From Streptomyces sp. V4I2 (lineage in GTDB: Bacteria > Actinomycetota > Actinomycetes > Streptomycetales > Streptomycetaceae), in contig NZ_JAUSZM010000003.1 of NCBI RefSeq assembly GCF_030817655.1, forward strand, positions 5,580,001-5,644,000: 64,000 nt of DNA. Direction: 5' to 3'. The notes beneath the pieces are model-generated. The model was not told where the DNA came from, made no database searches, and saw nothing but the letters and a program-made list of their open reading frames with translations. Position numbers and translations under genes: made by a program. Shown here piece by piece: positions 46,197-54,456 of this stretch; within the stretch, counting starts at the first letter, position 1, and each line of letters begins with the position of its first letter.

Positions 46197-46340
46197 TTCT
46201 TCGCGCACGCAGGCGGTGTCACACGCGTGCGCGAGGCCCGCTTCGGGGAGACTCTTCCCGTGACCTGGGTCACCGAGATAACGTGCCGTTGTTCCGGCCC
46301 CCTGCAAGGCTGTGACCAGGGATGGTGCCCGATTTCTCGG

Positions 46341-46362
46341 TTTACTTGGAAATCCAAGCAAA
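46341..46362. promoter_or_regulatory. 22-bp palindrome upstream of bkd copy 2
   Basis: The core CTTGGA-AA-TCCAAG (46345-46358) is flanked by TTTA and CAAA, giving outer TTT/AAA pairing with one mismatch. It is AT-rich against a GC-rich background and lies about 190 bases upstream of the E1 alpha GTG. It is a likely regulator-binding site; the protein is unknown. Confidence 0.55.
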
Positions 46363-46551
46363 ATCGCAGGTCAGAAGGGGTTTCACAGAAATGTGGAGCA
46401 CTGGGTAACGTGCCTGTTGCAGGGCGCTCGCCGGGGCACCTGTCACGCCTGTTCCCGAACGAGCCGCACCCACCCCGTGCGTCCGGAGGGCCCAGGTGAG
46501 CCGCACTGGCGCCCGGCGAACCCGGGTAGCCGGACCGACGGAGGAGCACAC

Positions 46552-47742
46552 GTGACCGTGGAGAGCACTGCCGCGCGCACACCGCGACGCAGCGCAGGTA
46601 CGACCGGTGCGAAGAGCACGGCCGGCAAGCGCTCGACCGCAAAGAAATCGCCAAGTGGTGAGCCCGAACTCGTCCAGCTGCTGACGCCCGAGGGCAAGCG
46701 CGTCAAGAGCGCCGAGTACGACAGGTTCGTCGCCGCCATCACCCCCGACGAACTTCGCGGTCTGTACCGCGACATGGTGCTCACCCGCCGCTTCGACGCC
46801 GAGGCCACCTCCCTGCAGCGGCAGGGCGAGCTGGGCCTGTGGGCGTCGCTGCTCGGCCAGGAGGCAGCCCAGATCGGCTCCGGCCGGGCCCTGCGCGACG
46901 ACGACTACGTCTTCCCCACCTACCGCGAGCACGGCGTCGCCTGGTGCCGCGGAGTGGACCCGTCCAACCTGCTCGGCATGTTCCGCGGCGTGAACAACGG
47001 CGGCTGGGACCCGAACAGCAACAACTTCCACCTCTACACGATCGTCATCGGCTCCCAGACCCTGCACGCCACCGGCTACGCGATGGGCGTGGCCAAGGAC
47101 GGCGCAGACTCGGCGGTCATCGCCTACTTCGGCGACGGCGCCTCCAGCCAGGGGGACGTCGCGGAGTCCTTCACCTTCTCCGCGGTCTACAACGCCCCCG
47201 TGGTCTTCTTCTGCCAGAACAACCAGTGGGCGATCTCCGAGCCCACCGAGAAGCAGACCCGCGTCCCGCTCTACCAGCGCGCCCAGGGCTACGGCTTCCC
47301 GGGCGTCCGCGTCGACGGCAACGACGTACTGGCGTGCCTGGCCGTCACCAAGTGGGCGCTGGAGCGCGCCCGCGGCGGCGAGGGCCCGACGCTGGTCGAG
47401 GCATACACGTACCGCATGGGCGCCCACACCACCTCCGACGACCCCACCCGCTACCGCCACGACGACGAGCGGGCCGCCTGGGAGGCGAAGGACCCGATCC
47501 TGCGCCTTCGCCGCTTCCTCGAAGCCTCAAACCACGCGGACGAGGGATTCTTCGCGGAACTCGAGGCCGAGAGCGAGGCGTTGGGCAGGCGAGTGCGCGA
47601 AGCGGTCCGTGCCATGCCGGACCCGGACCACTTCGCCCTGTTCGAGCACGCGTACGCGGACGGGCATGCGCTGGTGGACGAGGAGCGGGCGCAGTTCGCC
47701 GCCTACCAGGCGTCGTTCGCCGAGGCAGAGGGGGACAACTGA
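46552..47742 (+). CDS. bkdA: 2-oxo acid dehydrogenase E1 alpha, copy 2
   Basis: This 396-residue E1 alpha has an N-terminal Thr/Ser/Lys-rich extension of about 38 residues (TGAKSTAGKRSTAKKSPSG) absent from copy 1. The thiamin motif is FGDGASSQGDVAESFTFSAVYNAPVVFFCQNN, and the loop is YRMGAHTTSDDPTRYR. GTG 46552 has GAGGAG upstream. It is first in a three-gene operon like copy 1 (29684), and such paralogous sets are called bkd1 and bkd2 in Streptomyces. A pyruvate dehydrogenase role is an alternative. Confidence 0.9.
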   Translation: MTVESTAARTPRRSAGTTGAKSTAGKRSTAKKSPSGEPELVQLLTPEGKRVKSAEYDRFVAAITPDELRGLYRDMVLTRRFDAEATSLQRQGELGLWASLLGQEAAQIGSGRALRDDDYVFPTYREHGVAWCRGVDPSNLLGMFRGVNNGGWDPNSNNFHLYTIVIGSQTLHATGYAMGVAKDGADSAVIAYFGDGASSQGDVAESFTFSAVYNAPVVFFCQNNQWAISEPTEKQTRVPLYQRAQGYGFPGVRVDGNDVLACLAVTKWALERARGGEGPTLVEAYTYRMGAHTTSDDPTRYRHDDERAAWEAKDPILRLRRFLEASNHADEGFFAELEAESEALGRRVREAVRAMPDPDHFALFEHAYADGHALVDEERAQFAAYQASFAEAEGDN

Positions 47743-47743
47743 G

Positions 47744-48754
47744 ATGGCCGAGACGATGACTTCCACGACCTCCACGCCGGTCAAGAGCATGGCGCTGGCG
47801 AAGGCGATCAACGAATCGCTGCGCACGGCCCTGGACACGGACCCCAAGGTCCTGATCATGGGCGAGGACGTCGGCAAGCTCGGCGGCGTCTTCCGCGTCA
47901 CGGACGGCCTGCAGAAGGACTTCGGCGAGAGCCGGGTCATCGACACCCCCCTCGCCGAGTCCGGCATCGTCGGCACCGCGATCGGCCTCGCCCTGCGCGG
48001 CTACCGCCCGGTGGTGGAGATCCAGTTCGACGGCTTCGTCTTCCCGGCGTACGACCAGATCGTCACGCAGCTCGCGAAGATGCACGCGCGCTCGCTGGGC
48101 AAGGTCAAGATGCCGGTCGTCGTCCGCATCCCGTACGGCGGCGGCATCGGCGCGGTGGAGCACCACTCGGAGTCCCCGGAGGCGCTGTTCGCGCATGTGG
48201 CGGGCCTGAAGGTGGTCTCCCCGTCGAACCCGTCGGACGCCTACTGGATGATGCAGCAGGCGATCCAGAGCGACGACCCGGTGATCTTCTTCGAGCCCAA
48301 GCGCCGCTACTGGGACAAGGGCGAGGTGAACACGGAGGCGATCCCCGGTCCGCTGCACAAGGCCCAGGTCGTCCGTGAGGGCACGGACCTCACCCTCGCC
48401 GCCTACGGTCCCATGGTGAAGCTCTGCAAGGAGGTCGCCGACGTGGCCGCCGAGGAGGGCAGGTCCCTGGAGATCCTGGACCTGCGTTCGGTGTCTCCCC
48501 TGGACTTCGACTCGATCCAGACCTCGGTGGAGAAGACCGGCCGCCTGGTGGTGGTCCACGAGGCACCGGTGTTCTTCGGCTCGGGCGCGGAGATCGCCGC
48601 CCGGATCACCGAGCGCTGCTTCTACCACCTGGAAGCCCCGGTGCTGCGGGTCGGCGGCTACCACGCCCCGTATCCGCCGGCCCGCCTGGAGGAGGAGTAC
48701 CTGCCGGGCCTGGACCGGGTACTCGACGCCGTCGACCGTGCCCTGGCGTACTGA
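47744..48754 (+). CDS. bkdB: 2-oxo acid dehydrogenase E1 beta, copy 2
   Basis: This 336-residue E1 beta shows MGEDVGKLGGVFRVTDGLQKDFGE, DTPLAESGIVGTAIGLALRGYRPVVEIQFDGFVFPAYDQIV, PYGGGIGAVEHHSESPEALF and HEAPVFFGSGAEIAARITERCF. It starts one base after the E1 alpha stop. It is clearly homologous to copy 1 (30817) through the whole length but differs at many positions, so the duplication is old. Confidence 0.92.
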   Translation: MAETMTSTTSTPVKSMALAKAINESLRTALDTDPKVLIMGEDVGKLGGVFRVTDGLQKDFGESRVIDTPLAESGIVGTAIGLALRGYRPVVEIQFDGFVFPAYDQIVTQLAKMHARSLGKVKMPVVVRIPYGGGIGAVEHHSESPEALFAHVAGLKVVSPSNPSDAYWMMQQAIQSDDPVIFFEPKRRYWDKGEVNTEAIPGPLHKAQVVREGTDLTLAAYGPMVKLCKEVADVAAEEGRSLEILDLRSVSPLDFDSIQTSVEKTGRLVVVHEAPVFFGSGAEIAARITERCFYHLEAPVLRVGGYHAPYPPARLEEEYLPGLDRVLDAVDRALAY

Positions 48755-48764
48755 GGAGAGGGTC

Positions 48765-50177
48765 GTGACGACGATGACGGATGCGTCCGTACGCGAGTTC
48801 AAGATGCCGGACGTGGGCGAGGGGCTCACCGAGGCCGAGATCCTCAAGTGGTACGTCAAGCCGGGCGACACGGTGACCGACGGCCAGGTGGTGTGCGAGG
48901 TCGAGACGGCGAAGGCGGCGGTGGAACTGCCGATCCCCTATGACGGAGTCGTACGGGCACTGCATTTCGGCGAGGGCACCACGGTGGACGTGGGTACGTC
49001 GATCATCGCGGTGGACGTGTCGGGCGGCGGCGCGGCTCCCGCGGCGGCGTCGGCGCCCGCCCCGGTGGAAGCGAAGCCCGAAGAGCCGAAGTCGGCGGGC
49101 TCGGGCCGCCAGCCGGTCCTCGTCGGGTACGGCGTGGCGACCTCCTCCACCAAGCGCCGCCCCCGCAAGGGCCCGGAGATCCCCGCCCAGGAGGCCTCGA
49201 CGGCGATCCAGGCGGAGCTGAACGGGCACGGTTCCGCCGCGCCGGCGAAGCAACGCCCCCTTGCCAAGCCCCCGGTGCGCAAGCTGGCGAAGGACCTGGG
49301 CGTCGATCTGGCGACGGTGGTCCCGTCCGGCCCGGACGGCATCATCACCCGGGAGGACGTGCACGCGGCGGCGGCACCGGCGCCCGAGCCGGTGACACAG
49401 GCACAGGCCCCGGTCGCGGAGCCCGCGCCCACCGTCCCCGCGGCCTCCGCTGTGCCGGTGGCCTCGTACGATGCCGCCCGTGAGACCCGCATCCCAGTGA
49501 AGGGCGTCCGCAAGGCCACGGCCGCGGCGATGATCGGCTCGGCCTTCACCGCCCCGCATGTCACGGAGTTCGTGACGGTGGACGTGACCCGGACCATGAA
49601 GCTGATCAAGGAGCTCAAGGAGGACAAGGAGTTCGCGGGCCTGCGCGTGAACCCCTTGCTGCTGATCGCCAAGGCCTTGCTGGTCGCGATCAGGCGCAAC
49701 CCGGATGCCAACGCGTCTTGGGACGAGGCCAACCAGGAGATCGTGCTCAAGCACTACGTCAACCTGGGCATCGCGGCCGCGACCCCGCGCGGTCTGATCG
49801 TCCCGAACATCAAGGACGCCCACACCAAGACCCTGCCGCAGCTGGCGGAGTCCCTGGGCGACCTGGTGGCGACGGCGAGGGAGGGCAAGACGTCCCCCGC
49901 CGCCATGCAGGGCGGCACCGTGACCATCACCAACGTCGGCGTCTTCGGCGTCGACACGGGCACGCCGATCCTTCCCCCGGGGGAGTCCGCGATCCTCGCG
50001 GTCGGTGCGATCAGGCTCCAGCCGTGGGTTCACAAGGGCAAGGTGAAGCCCCGCCAGGTCACGACGCTGGCCCTGAGCTTCGACCACCGCCTGGTGGACG
50101 GAGAACTGGGCTCGAAGGTCCTCGCGGACGTGGCGGCGATCCTGGAGCAGCCGAAGCGGCTGATCACCTGGGCGTAG
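48765..50177 (+). CDS. bkdC: 2-oxo acid dehydrogenase E2, copy 2
   Basis: This 470-residue dihydrolipoyl acyltransferase has a lipoyl domain with VETAKAAVEL (lipoyl Lys), a Pro/Ala linker, a subunit-binding domain (KPPVRKLAKDLGVDLATVVPSGPDGIITREDVHAA), and a catalytic domain with VGVFGVDTGTPILPPGESAILAVG and FDHRLVDGEL (His and Asp). GTG 48765 has GGAGAGG just before it. Ten bases separate it from E1 beta. The operon ends in a strong hairpin and encodes no E3. Confidence 0.92.
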   Translation: MTTMTDASVREFKMPDVGEGLTEAEILKWYVKPGDTVTDGQVVCEVETAKAAVELPIPYDGVVRALHFGEGTTVDVGTSIIAVDVSGGGAAPAAASAPAPVEAKPEEPKSAGSGRQPVLVGYGVATSSTKRRPRKGPEIPAQEASTAIQAELNGHGSAAPAKQRPLAKPPVRKLAKDLGVDLATVVPSGPDGIITREDVHAAAAPAPEPVTQAQAPVAEPAPTVPAASAVPVASYDAARETRIPVKGVRKATAAAMIGSAFTAPHVTEFVTVDVTRTMKLIKELKEDKEFAGLRVNPLLLIAKALLVAIRRNPDANASWDEANQEIVLKHYVNLGIAAATPRGLIVPNIKDAHTKTLPQLAESLGDLVATAREGKTSPAAMQGGTVTITNVGVFGVDTGTPILPPGESAILAVGAIRLQPWVHKGKVKPRQVTTLALSFDHRLVDGELGSKVLADVAAILEQPKRLITWA

Positions 50178-50180
50178 GAG

Positions 50181-50222
50181 AGCGGGGGCCGCGTACCCCG
50201 GACGGGATACGCGGCCCCCGCT
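50181..50222. terminator. Terminator after bkd copy 2 / end of 777-aa gene
   Basis: A 15-base perfect stem (AGCGGGGGCCGCGTA at 50181-50195 with its complement at 50208-50222) begins 3 bases after the E2 stop and ends 1 base before the stop of the minus-strand gene. It is suitable for both directions. Confidence 0.88.
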
Positions 50223-52556
50223 TCACCACCCCCGATCGCCTCGATCGCCTCGGTCCACCCGATCCCCTCGCATCCAGTGCCCGCCCGTGCTCCAGCCGAG
50301 GAGCCGTCGGCCGTCGCCCTCGTCCGGCGAGCCGCCCTCCGCCACCTGGAGGAGCCCGGTGAGGGCGGGGGACAGTCGGGCTGTCACGTGGTCGGGGTGG
50401 CGGGCGGCTTCCTCGGTCAGCCAGGCCAGCGTGCGCGTCTGCTCCTCGGGAGTGCACAGGGACAGGTGGAAGAGCATCTGCCGCCACGCGTAGGCCGCGT
50501 CCTTGATCGTGCTCAGCGGCCGCGGATTGGCCTGCACCCGGGCGGTCAAGCGGCACACGGTGACGAAGCAGCGCCGGGCCAGGTCCTCCCAGCCCAGGGC
50601 CGGGCTGACACCGGCCCGGTGGACCAGCGCGGCCAGATTGTGCGTGGTGAGGATCTGCGCCTGCTCGATCACCATGCCGTTCTCGGCCACCGACCCGGAC
50701 GCCGAACCGGAGAGGCCGGCCCGCTCCACGCACAGCTTCGCGAAGCCCGGGGACGTCCGGGCCCCGTACGACCGCGTCAGCGCCTGACCGGCCTCGAAGA
50801 TCGCCAGGTTGCGGACGGCCCGGTAGTCGATGGCGTAGTACCGCTCGTAGAGCGTGCCGCCGCCGAGCAGTTCCGCGGCGACCCGGGCCGCGGTGAGGAA
50901 CTTCGGGCTGAACGTGCCCATGAAGATGTCCGCGGCCAGCTCCTCCACCAGCGGCGCGCCGAGTTCGGCCTGGCGGGCCAGTACGCCGAGTTCGCGGACC
51001 AGCGGATTCGGCAGGACGGTACCGGGAAACGCCTGCACGGCCAGCTCGCCCAGCTGACGCAGGGCGGCGGCCGAGGCCTCACCCGCCTCGACGCCGGCAC
51101 GCTGCGGGGCGATCGCCCGTACCCAGGGCAGCTCCTCCACCCGCACCTGCCGCTCCAGGTTGAGCAGCAGCAGCGAACGGCGGTTGCGGAACGCCCGGTA
51201 GTTCGCCGCCGCGAGCGTCCGCAGCGCCTCGTCCGGGTACGCCTGGGCGGTGGTCACGGCGACCAACTGCGGTACGAGTTCCGCGAGCACCTCGGCGGAC
51301 GGCACGACACCGCGCTCCACGAGCGTGCCGATCGGCGCGCTCAGCGCTGCCTCGACGGTCTGCCGGACGCCCGCCGGTATCGCCGCCCCGGCAGGCAGCC
51401 CCGTCTCCCGCGCCTCCCGCCCGCCCACGGGAGCGACGAGTGGGGCGACCTCGGCGACCCCCGCCTCCTGCGGCAGACCGGAGAGGCGGCGAAGTACCAG
51501 CTGGGCCAGCGCGTGATGCGAGGGCAGCGCCGCCTGGGCCGCCTGCTCGCGGCGCAGCGAGGTGTGCCGCTCGGCGCCGGGCAGCCCACGCTTGCGCACC
51601 ATGGACGCGACGGCGTGCCGCAGCAGCCCGAGCCGACGCGTGTCCAGCGGCCGTCCGGCGACCGTCTCCTCCAGCGCGCCCCGCAGAATCCCCAGGTTCT
51701 CCTTGGGGCTGCGGTGCTTGGCGCAGTACGTGTGGTCCGCCGCGAGCAGGCGGTAGCGGCGCAGCAGCTCCGCTCCCCGCTCGACCCACGCCGTGTCCGG
51801 TGTGCGGGTCAGCACCCTGCCGTCCTCGCCGTCCTCGGCCGTCTCCAGCCAGTGGACGAGCAGTTCGTCCCCGAACGGCTGCCAGACCGCAAGGGCCTCG
51901 CGTTGTGTCTCGACGGCCTTGTTGGGGCGGCGCCGGGCCAGGGTTCCGCCCGCATCGGCGACGGTCTTCCGGTGTACGGCCGTGGGGTCGGGCGCCGGCC
52001 GTCCGGCCGGGCGGGGCGTGAAGCGCAGCCGTCCCGCGAACGGCGCCAGTTCCACGACGAGTTCCAGAGCGGCGTCCACCTGCCCGGCACGCGTGAGCCA
52101 GGCCGCGGTGAGCAGCGCGGCCTCTTCCGGGACGGTCACCTCGTACCGCCCGCTGTCCAGCAGCGCGTACAGCTCCTCGAGTCCGTCGTCGGTGAGGGCG
52201 TGCGCGAACAGCGCGCCCCGGTCCTGGGCCACGCCCGCCCGGCGGGCTGCCTCGGTCTCGTACTCCTGAAGCGGTCCTCCGGCGCTCGCCGCTCCGGTGA
52301 CGAAGCCGCCGCGGACGACCTCGGGAGTCACCCAGGCCGGCAACCCCTTCACCGGGGTACGCGATCCGACCTTCAGGAGCCCGTTGGCCATGCCCGCGAG
52401 GACGGCCCGCCACTGCCCCTGCCGCTTCTCCGCGCGGAGGCGGGTGTCGGCGTCCTGGTGCGTGAGCGCGGTCCGGAATGCCTTGGCCAACTGGGCCGAC
52501 GGGTACGAAGAGCTTGCCGTCCCCGCGAAGTGCTGCTTGTCAGCGTCGTCCTTCAT
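50223..52556 (-). CDS. Large helical protein of unknown function downstream of a tRNA-like gene
   Basis: This 777-residue, Ala/Leu/Arg-rich protein has no signal peptide or membrane helix, so it is probably cytosolic and mostly alpha-helical repeat-like. Well-ordered segments include SRTPVKGLPAWVTPEVVRGGF, YALLDSGRYEVTVPEEAALLTAAWLTRAGQVDAALELV, TQREALAVWQPFGDELL, ALPSHHALAQLVLRRLSGLPQ, LAANYRAFRNRRSLLLLNLE, LAADIFMGTFSPKFLTAA and IEQAQILTTHNLAALVHRAG. No catalytic motif was recognised. ATG 52556 begins 3 bases after the tRNA-like gene, with no ribosome site; the frame stays open through the tRNA upstream, which is not coding. Its tight junction suggests that it acts with that RNA. Confidence 0.8.
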   Translation of the reverse strand: MKDDADKQHFAGTASSSYPSAQLAKAFRTALTHQDADTRLRAEKRQGQWRAVLAGMANGLLKVGSRTPVKGLPAWVTPEVVRGGFVTGAASAGGPLQEYETEAARRAGVAQDRGALFAHALTDDGLEELYALLDSGRYEVTVPEEAALLTAAWLTRAGQVDAALELVVELAPFAGRLRFTPRPAGRPAPDPTAVHRKTVADAGGTLARRRPNKAVETQREALAVWQPFGDELLVHWLETAEDGEDGRVLTRTPDTAWVERGAELLRRYRLLAADHTYCAKHRSPKENLGILRGALEETVAGRPLDTRRLGLLRHAVASMVRKRGLPGAERHTSLRREQAAQAALPSHHALAQLVLRRLSGLPQEAGVAEVAPLVAPVGGREARETGLPAGAAIPAGVRQTVEAALSAPIGTLVERGVVPSAEVLAELVPQLVAVTTAQAYPDEALRTLAAANYRAFRNRRSLLLLNLERQVRVEELPWVRAIAPQRAGVEAGEASAAALRQLGELAVQAFPGTVLPNPLVRELGVLARQAELGAPLVEELAADIFMGTFSPKFLTAARVAAELLGGGTLYERYYAIDYRAVRNLAIFEAGQALTRSYGARTSPGFAKLCVERAGLSGSASGSVAENGMVIEQAQILTTHNLAALVHRAGVSPALGWEDLARRCFVTVCRLTARVQANPRPLSTIKDAAYAWRQMLFHLSLCTPEEQTRTLAWLTEEAARHPDHVTARLSPALTGLLQVAEGGSPDEGDGRRLLGWSTGGHWMRGDRVDRGDRGDRGW

Positions 52557-52559
52557 AAG

Positions 52560-52631
52560 CCGACGTGGCGGGTTCCGCCCCCGCGCCCTCCGGGTCCAGA
52601 GCCCGGTGCTCTCCTGCTGAGCTACACGCCG
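52560..52631 (-). tRNA. Atypical tRNA-like gene, anticodon CTG (Gln-like), abnormal T-loop
   Basis: The 72-base cloverleaf reads on minus. Acceptor CGGCGTG pairs fully with CACGTCG (one G-T), T8 and A9 are present, the D-arm is GCTC-AGCAGGA-GAGC with the usual GG, the anticodon arm is CCGGG-CTCTGGA-CCCGG with CTG at 52599-52597, the variable loop is five bases, and the T-stem is GCGGG/CCCGC. The T-loop reads GGCGGAA instead of TTCRANN, so T54-T55 and A58 are lost and only C56 remains. The discriminator is G and no CCA is encoded. Decoding by glutamine rules is doubtful; it may be a regulatory or specialised tRNA-like RNA for the following gene. Confidence 0.75.
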
Positions 52632-52713
52632 ATGCCCCGACGCTAGACGCCGAACGGGTGCCCGTACAACTGGATTCGGGACGGGCACGCGGGGTGCCTG
52701 CCGTGATGGGCGA

Positions 52714-53247
52714 TCAGGAGGAGACGTCGATGCGCAGCCGCACGTAGTCCGCGTCGGCGGGCCCGGGCCTGCGGTGGCCGTCCGGGTGCCAGCCGTGGTG
52801 GGCGTAGAAGGCGTGGGCCCGGCGGTTGCGCTCCCAGGCTTCGAGCACCTCCGTGTGCAGGGACGCCTCGCGCAGGAAACGGACGTAGGCGGCGTGGAGC
52901 CGGCCGCCGACGCCCTGGCCCCAGTAGTCGGGGCGGACATGGATCTGGTGCAGCTGTCCCACGGTCGTGGCGTCCAGGTCGGTGTCGAGCGGCGGGCCCA
53001 TCGCCGCGACGCCCGCCAACTCCTCGCCCCGCATCGCGCACAGCACGCTTCGGGTGTCGTCCCGGACGGCGCGCTGCCAGACCGCCCGGCGTTGTGACCG
53101 GGCCTCGGCGGAGGTGAGTTCCGTGCCCGAGTAGCCGCCCGCGCGGTAGTACGCGGCGCGGGCCTCGGTGTGCAGGCCGGTGATGGCGTCCAGGTCGGTG
53201 GGGCGCGCGGGGCGGAGGACGATCCCGGGAGTGGTCACGGCCGACAT
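52714..53247 (-). CDS. GNAT-family N-acetyltransferase
   Basis: This 177-residue acetyltransferase shows IVLRPARPTDLDAITGLHTEARAAYY (motif C/D), GQLHQIHVRPDYWGQGVGGRLHAAYVRFL (acetyl-CoA motif A) and LEAWERNRRAHAFYAHHGWHPDG (motif B). The substrate is unknown. ATG 53247 is chosen; the open frame upstream runs into the neighbour gene. It is transcribed toward the tRNA-like gene, 83 bases away, so read-through into the tRNA-protein unit is possible. Confidence 0.88.
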   Translation of the reverse strand: MSAVTTPGIVLRPARPTDLDAITGLHTEARAAYYRAGGYSGTELTSAEARSQRRAVWQRAVRDDTRSVLCAMRGEELAGVAAMGPPLDTDLDATTVGQLHQIHVRPDYWGQGVGGRLHAAYVRFLREASLHTEVLEAWERNRRAHAFYAHHGWHPDGHRRPGPADADYVRLRIDVSS

Positions 53248-53251
53248 GGTG

Positions 53252-53283
53252 AAGGGCCCTCCGCCGAAGGCGAGGGGCCCTTT
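53252..53283. terminator. Hairpin between DD-transpeptidase gene and GNAT gene
   Basis: AAGGGCCCT and CGCC pair with GGCG and AGGGGCCCTT around a GAA loop, with two single-base bulges. It lies after the transpeptidase stop and immediately before the GNAT start, so it could end one transcript and also shape the GNAT leader. Confidence 0.6.
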
Positions 53284-53318
53284 ACTCAAACGTGGTGGCC
53301 GGTTGACGAAGGTCTGGG

Positions 53319-54233
53319 TCAGCCGAGCCTGGCGAACGCGTAGTTCATGAGCTTCTTCGCGTCCGTCGCGCGCTGGGTGGCGCTGGTGGAGGCGAGGACC
53401 GTGCCGATGACCGTCTTGCCGTTGCGGGTGGCGGCGAAGACGAGGCAGTACTTGGCCTCGGTGCCGGAGCCGGTCTTGACTCCGATCGTGCCGCTGTAGC
53501 TGCCGAGGAGGGTGTTGGTGTTCGTCCACGCCGCCATGGTGCGGGTGCTGCCGGTCTTGGTGATCGTCTTGGCGGTGTACGACTTCGTCTTGACGATCGT
53601 GCGGAACGTGGTGCTCTTCATCGCGCTGCTGGCGAGCTTCGTCAGGTCCTTCGGCGTCGAGTAGTTGGCGCCGTTGCCGATGCCGTCGAACGAGTCGAAG
53701 TGCGTGTTCGTCAGGCCGAGGTTCTTGGCCTGGGTGTTCATCTTGCCGATGAACGACTTCACGCGCGCCGCACGCGTCGTGCCCGAGCCGAACTTGTCGG
53801 CGAGGGCGTACGCGGCGTCGCAGCCGGACGGCAGCATCAGCCCGTACAGCAGCTGACGGACGGTGACCTTGTCGCCGACGATCAGGCGGGCCGAGGAGGC
53901 GCCCTTCGACACGATGTAGTCGCTGTACGCCTTCTGGATCGTGACCTTGGCGTCGAGGTTGAGGTTCGACTGCGCGAGTACGACCTTGGCGGTCATGATC
54001 TTCGTGGTGGAGCCGGTGGAGCGCTTGGTGTTCGCGGCCTTGCCGTACAGCCCCGCGCTGTTCGCGTTGTTCATCACGTAGCCGCCCTTGGCGACGATCG
54101 TGGGCGCGGTGACGGCCTGCGCGGGTGCCGCGGTGAGGGCTCCGGACGCGAGCATGGCGCCTGCGGTCACGGTGACGGCGGCGGCTCGGCGGAAGCGGAC
54201 AACCCGGAAGCCGTCCTTGATGCCGGTTATCAA
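53319..54233 (-). CDS. Secreted DD-transpeptidase/carboxypeptidase, Streptomyces K15 type
   Basis: This is a 304-residue S11-family penicillin-binding enzyme. The signal peptide ends in APAQA (cleavage after residue 40). In mature numbering the active site is Ser35-T-T-Lys38, Ser96-Gly97-Cys98 and Lys213-T-G, the residue numbers I recall for the K15 DD-transpeptidase, including the unusual cysteine in place of asparagine. It trims or cross-links peptidoglycan peptides outside the membrane. TTG 54233 has GGGG eight bases upstream. An ATG at 54425 would add 64 residues with non-coding codon use and would run into the GntR promoter. Confidence 0.85.
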   Translation of the reverse strand: MITGIKDGFRVVRFRRAAAVTVTAGAMLASGALTAAPAQAVTAPTIVAKGGYVMNNANSAGLYGKAANTKRSTGSTTKIMTAKVVLAQSNLNLDAKVTIQKAYSDYIVSKGASSARLIVGDKVTVRQLLYGLMLPSGCDAAYALADKFGSGTTRAARVKSFIGKMNTQAKNLGLTNTHFDSFDGIGNGANYSTPKDLTKLASSAMKSTTFRTIVKTKSYTAKTITKTGSTRTMAAWTNTNTLLGSYSGTIGVKTGSGTEAKYCLVFAATRNGKTVIGTVLASTSATQRATDAKKLMNYAFARLG

Positions 54234-54456
54234 CTGAGATACCCCGATTGGTGTCGAATGCCCCTGAAAATGCGGCCGAGTTGAGGTGTGCGAAGAAGAT
54301 GGGGCCGCAGGTGTGTGACTCGTAACTAGCACAGAAGGTTGTGCGGCCACTGGCGCGGGTTCCCGTTCTTTACCGGCGGACGGCGCTCCGGTTCGCCCGG
54401 CGTCCGGATGCTGGACGGTCGCCATCATGCGTACGTGTTGTATCTAAGCTGTGGGC

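Noticed and set aside
45909..46361. 150-codon minus-strand frame as an intact protein.
   Set aside because: Only the middle of it matches a receiver domain; the flanks are unrelated low-bias sequence and no plausible start serves the domain.
52560..52631. Reading the tRNA-like cloverleaf on the plus strand, where GCGGG-TTCCGCC-CCCGC looks like a T-arm.
   Set aside because: On plus that arm would be at the 5' end and the D-arm-like element at the 3' end, the reverse of a tRNA. On minus all arms are in the correct order.
52556..52940. Extension of the 777-residue protein to a 905-codon frame.
   Set aside because: The extra 128 codons run through the tRNA-like gene and the end of the GNAT gene in the wrong frame; the encoded stretch is Pro/Thr/Arg-rich shadow sequence.
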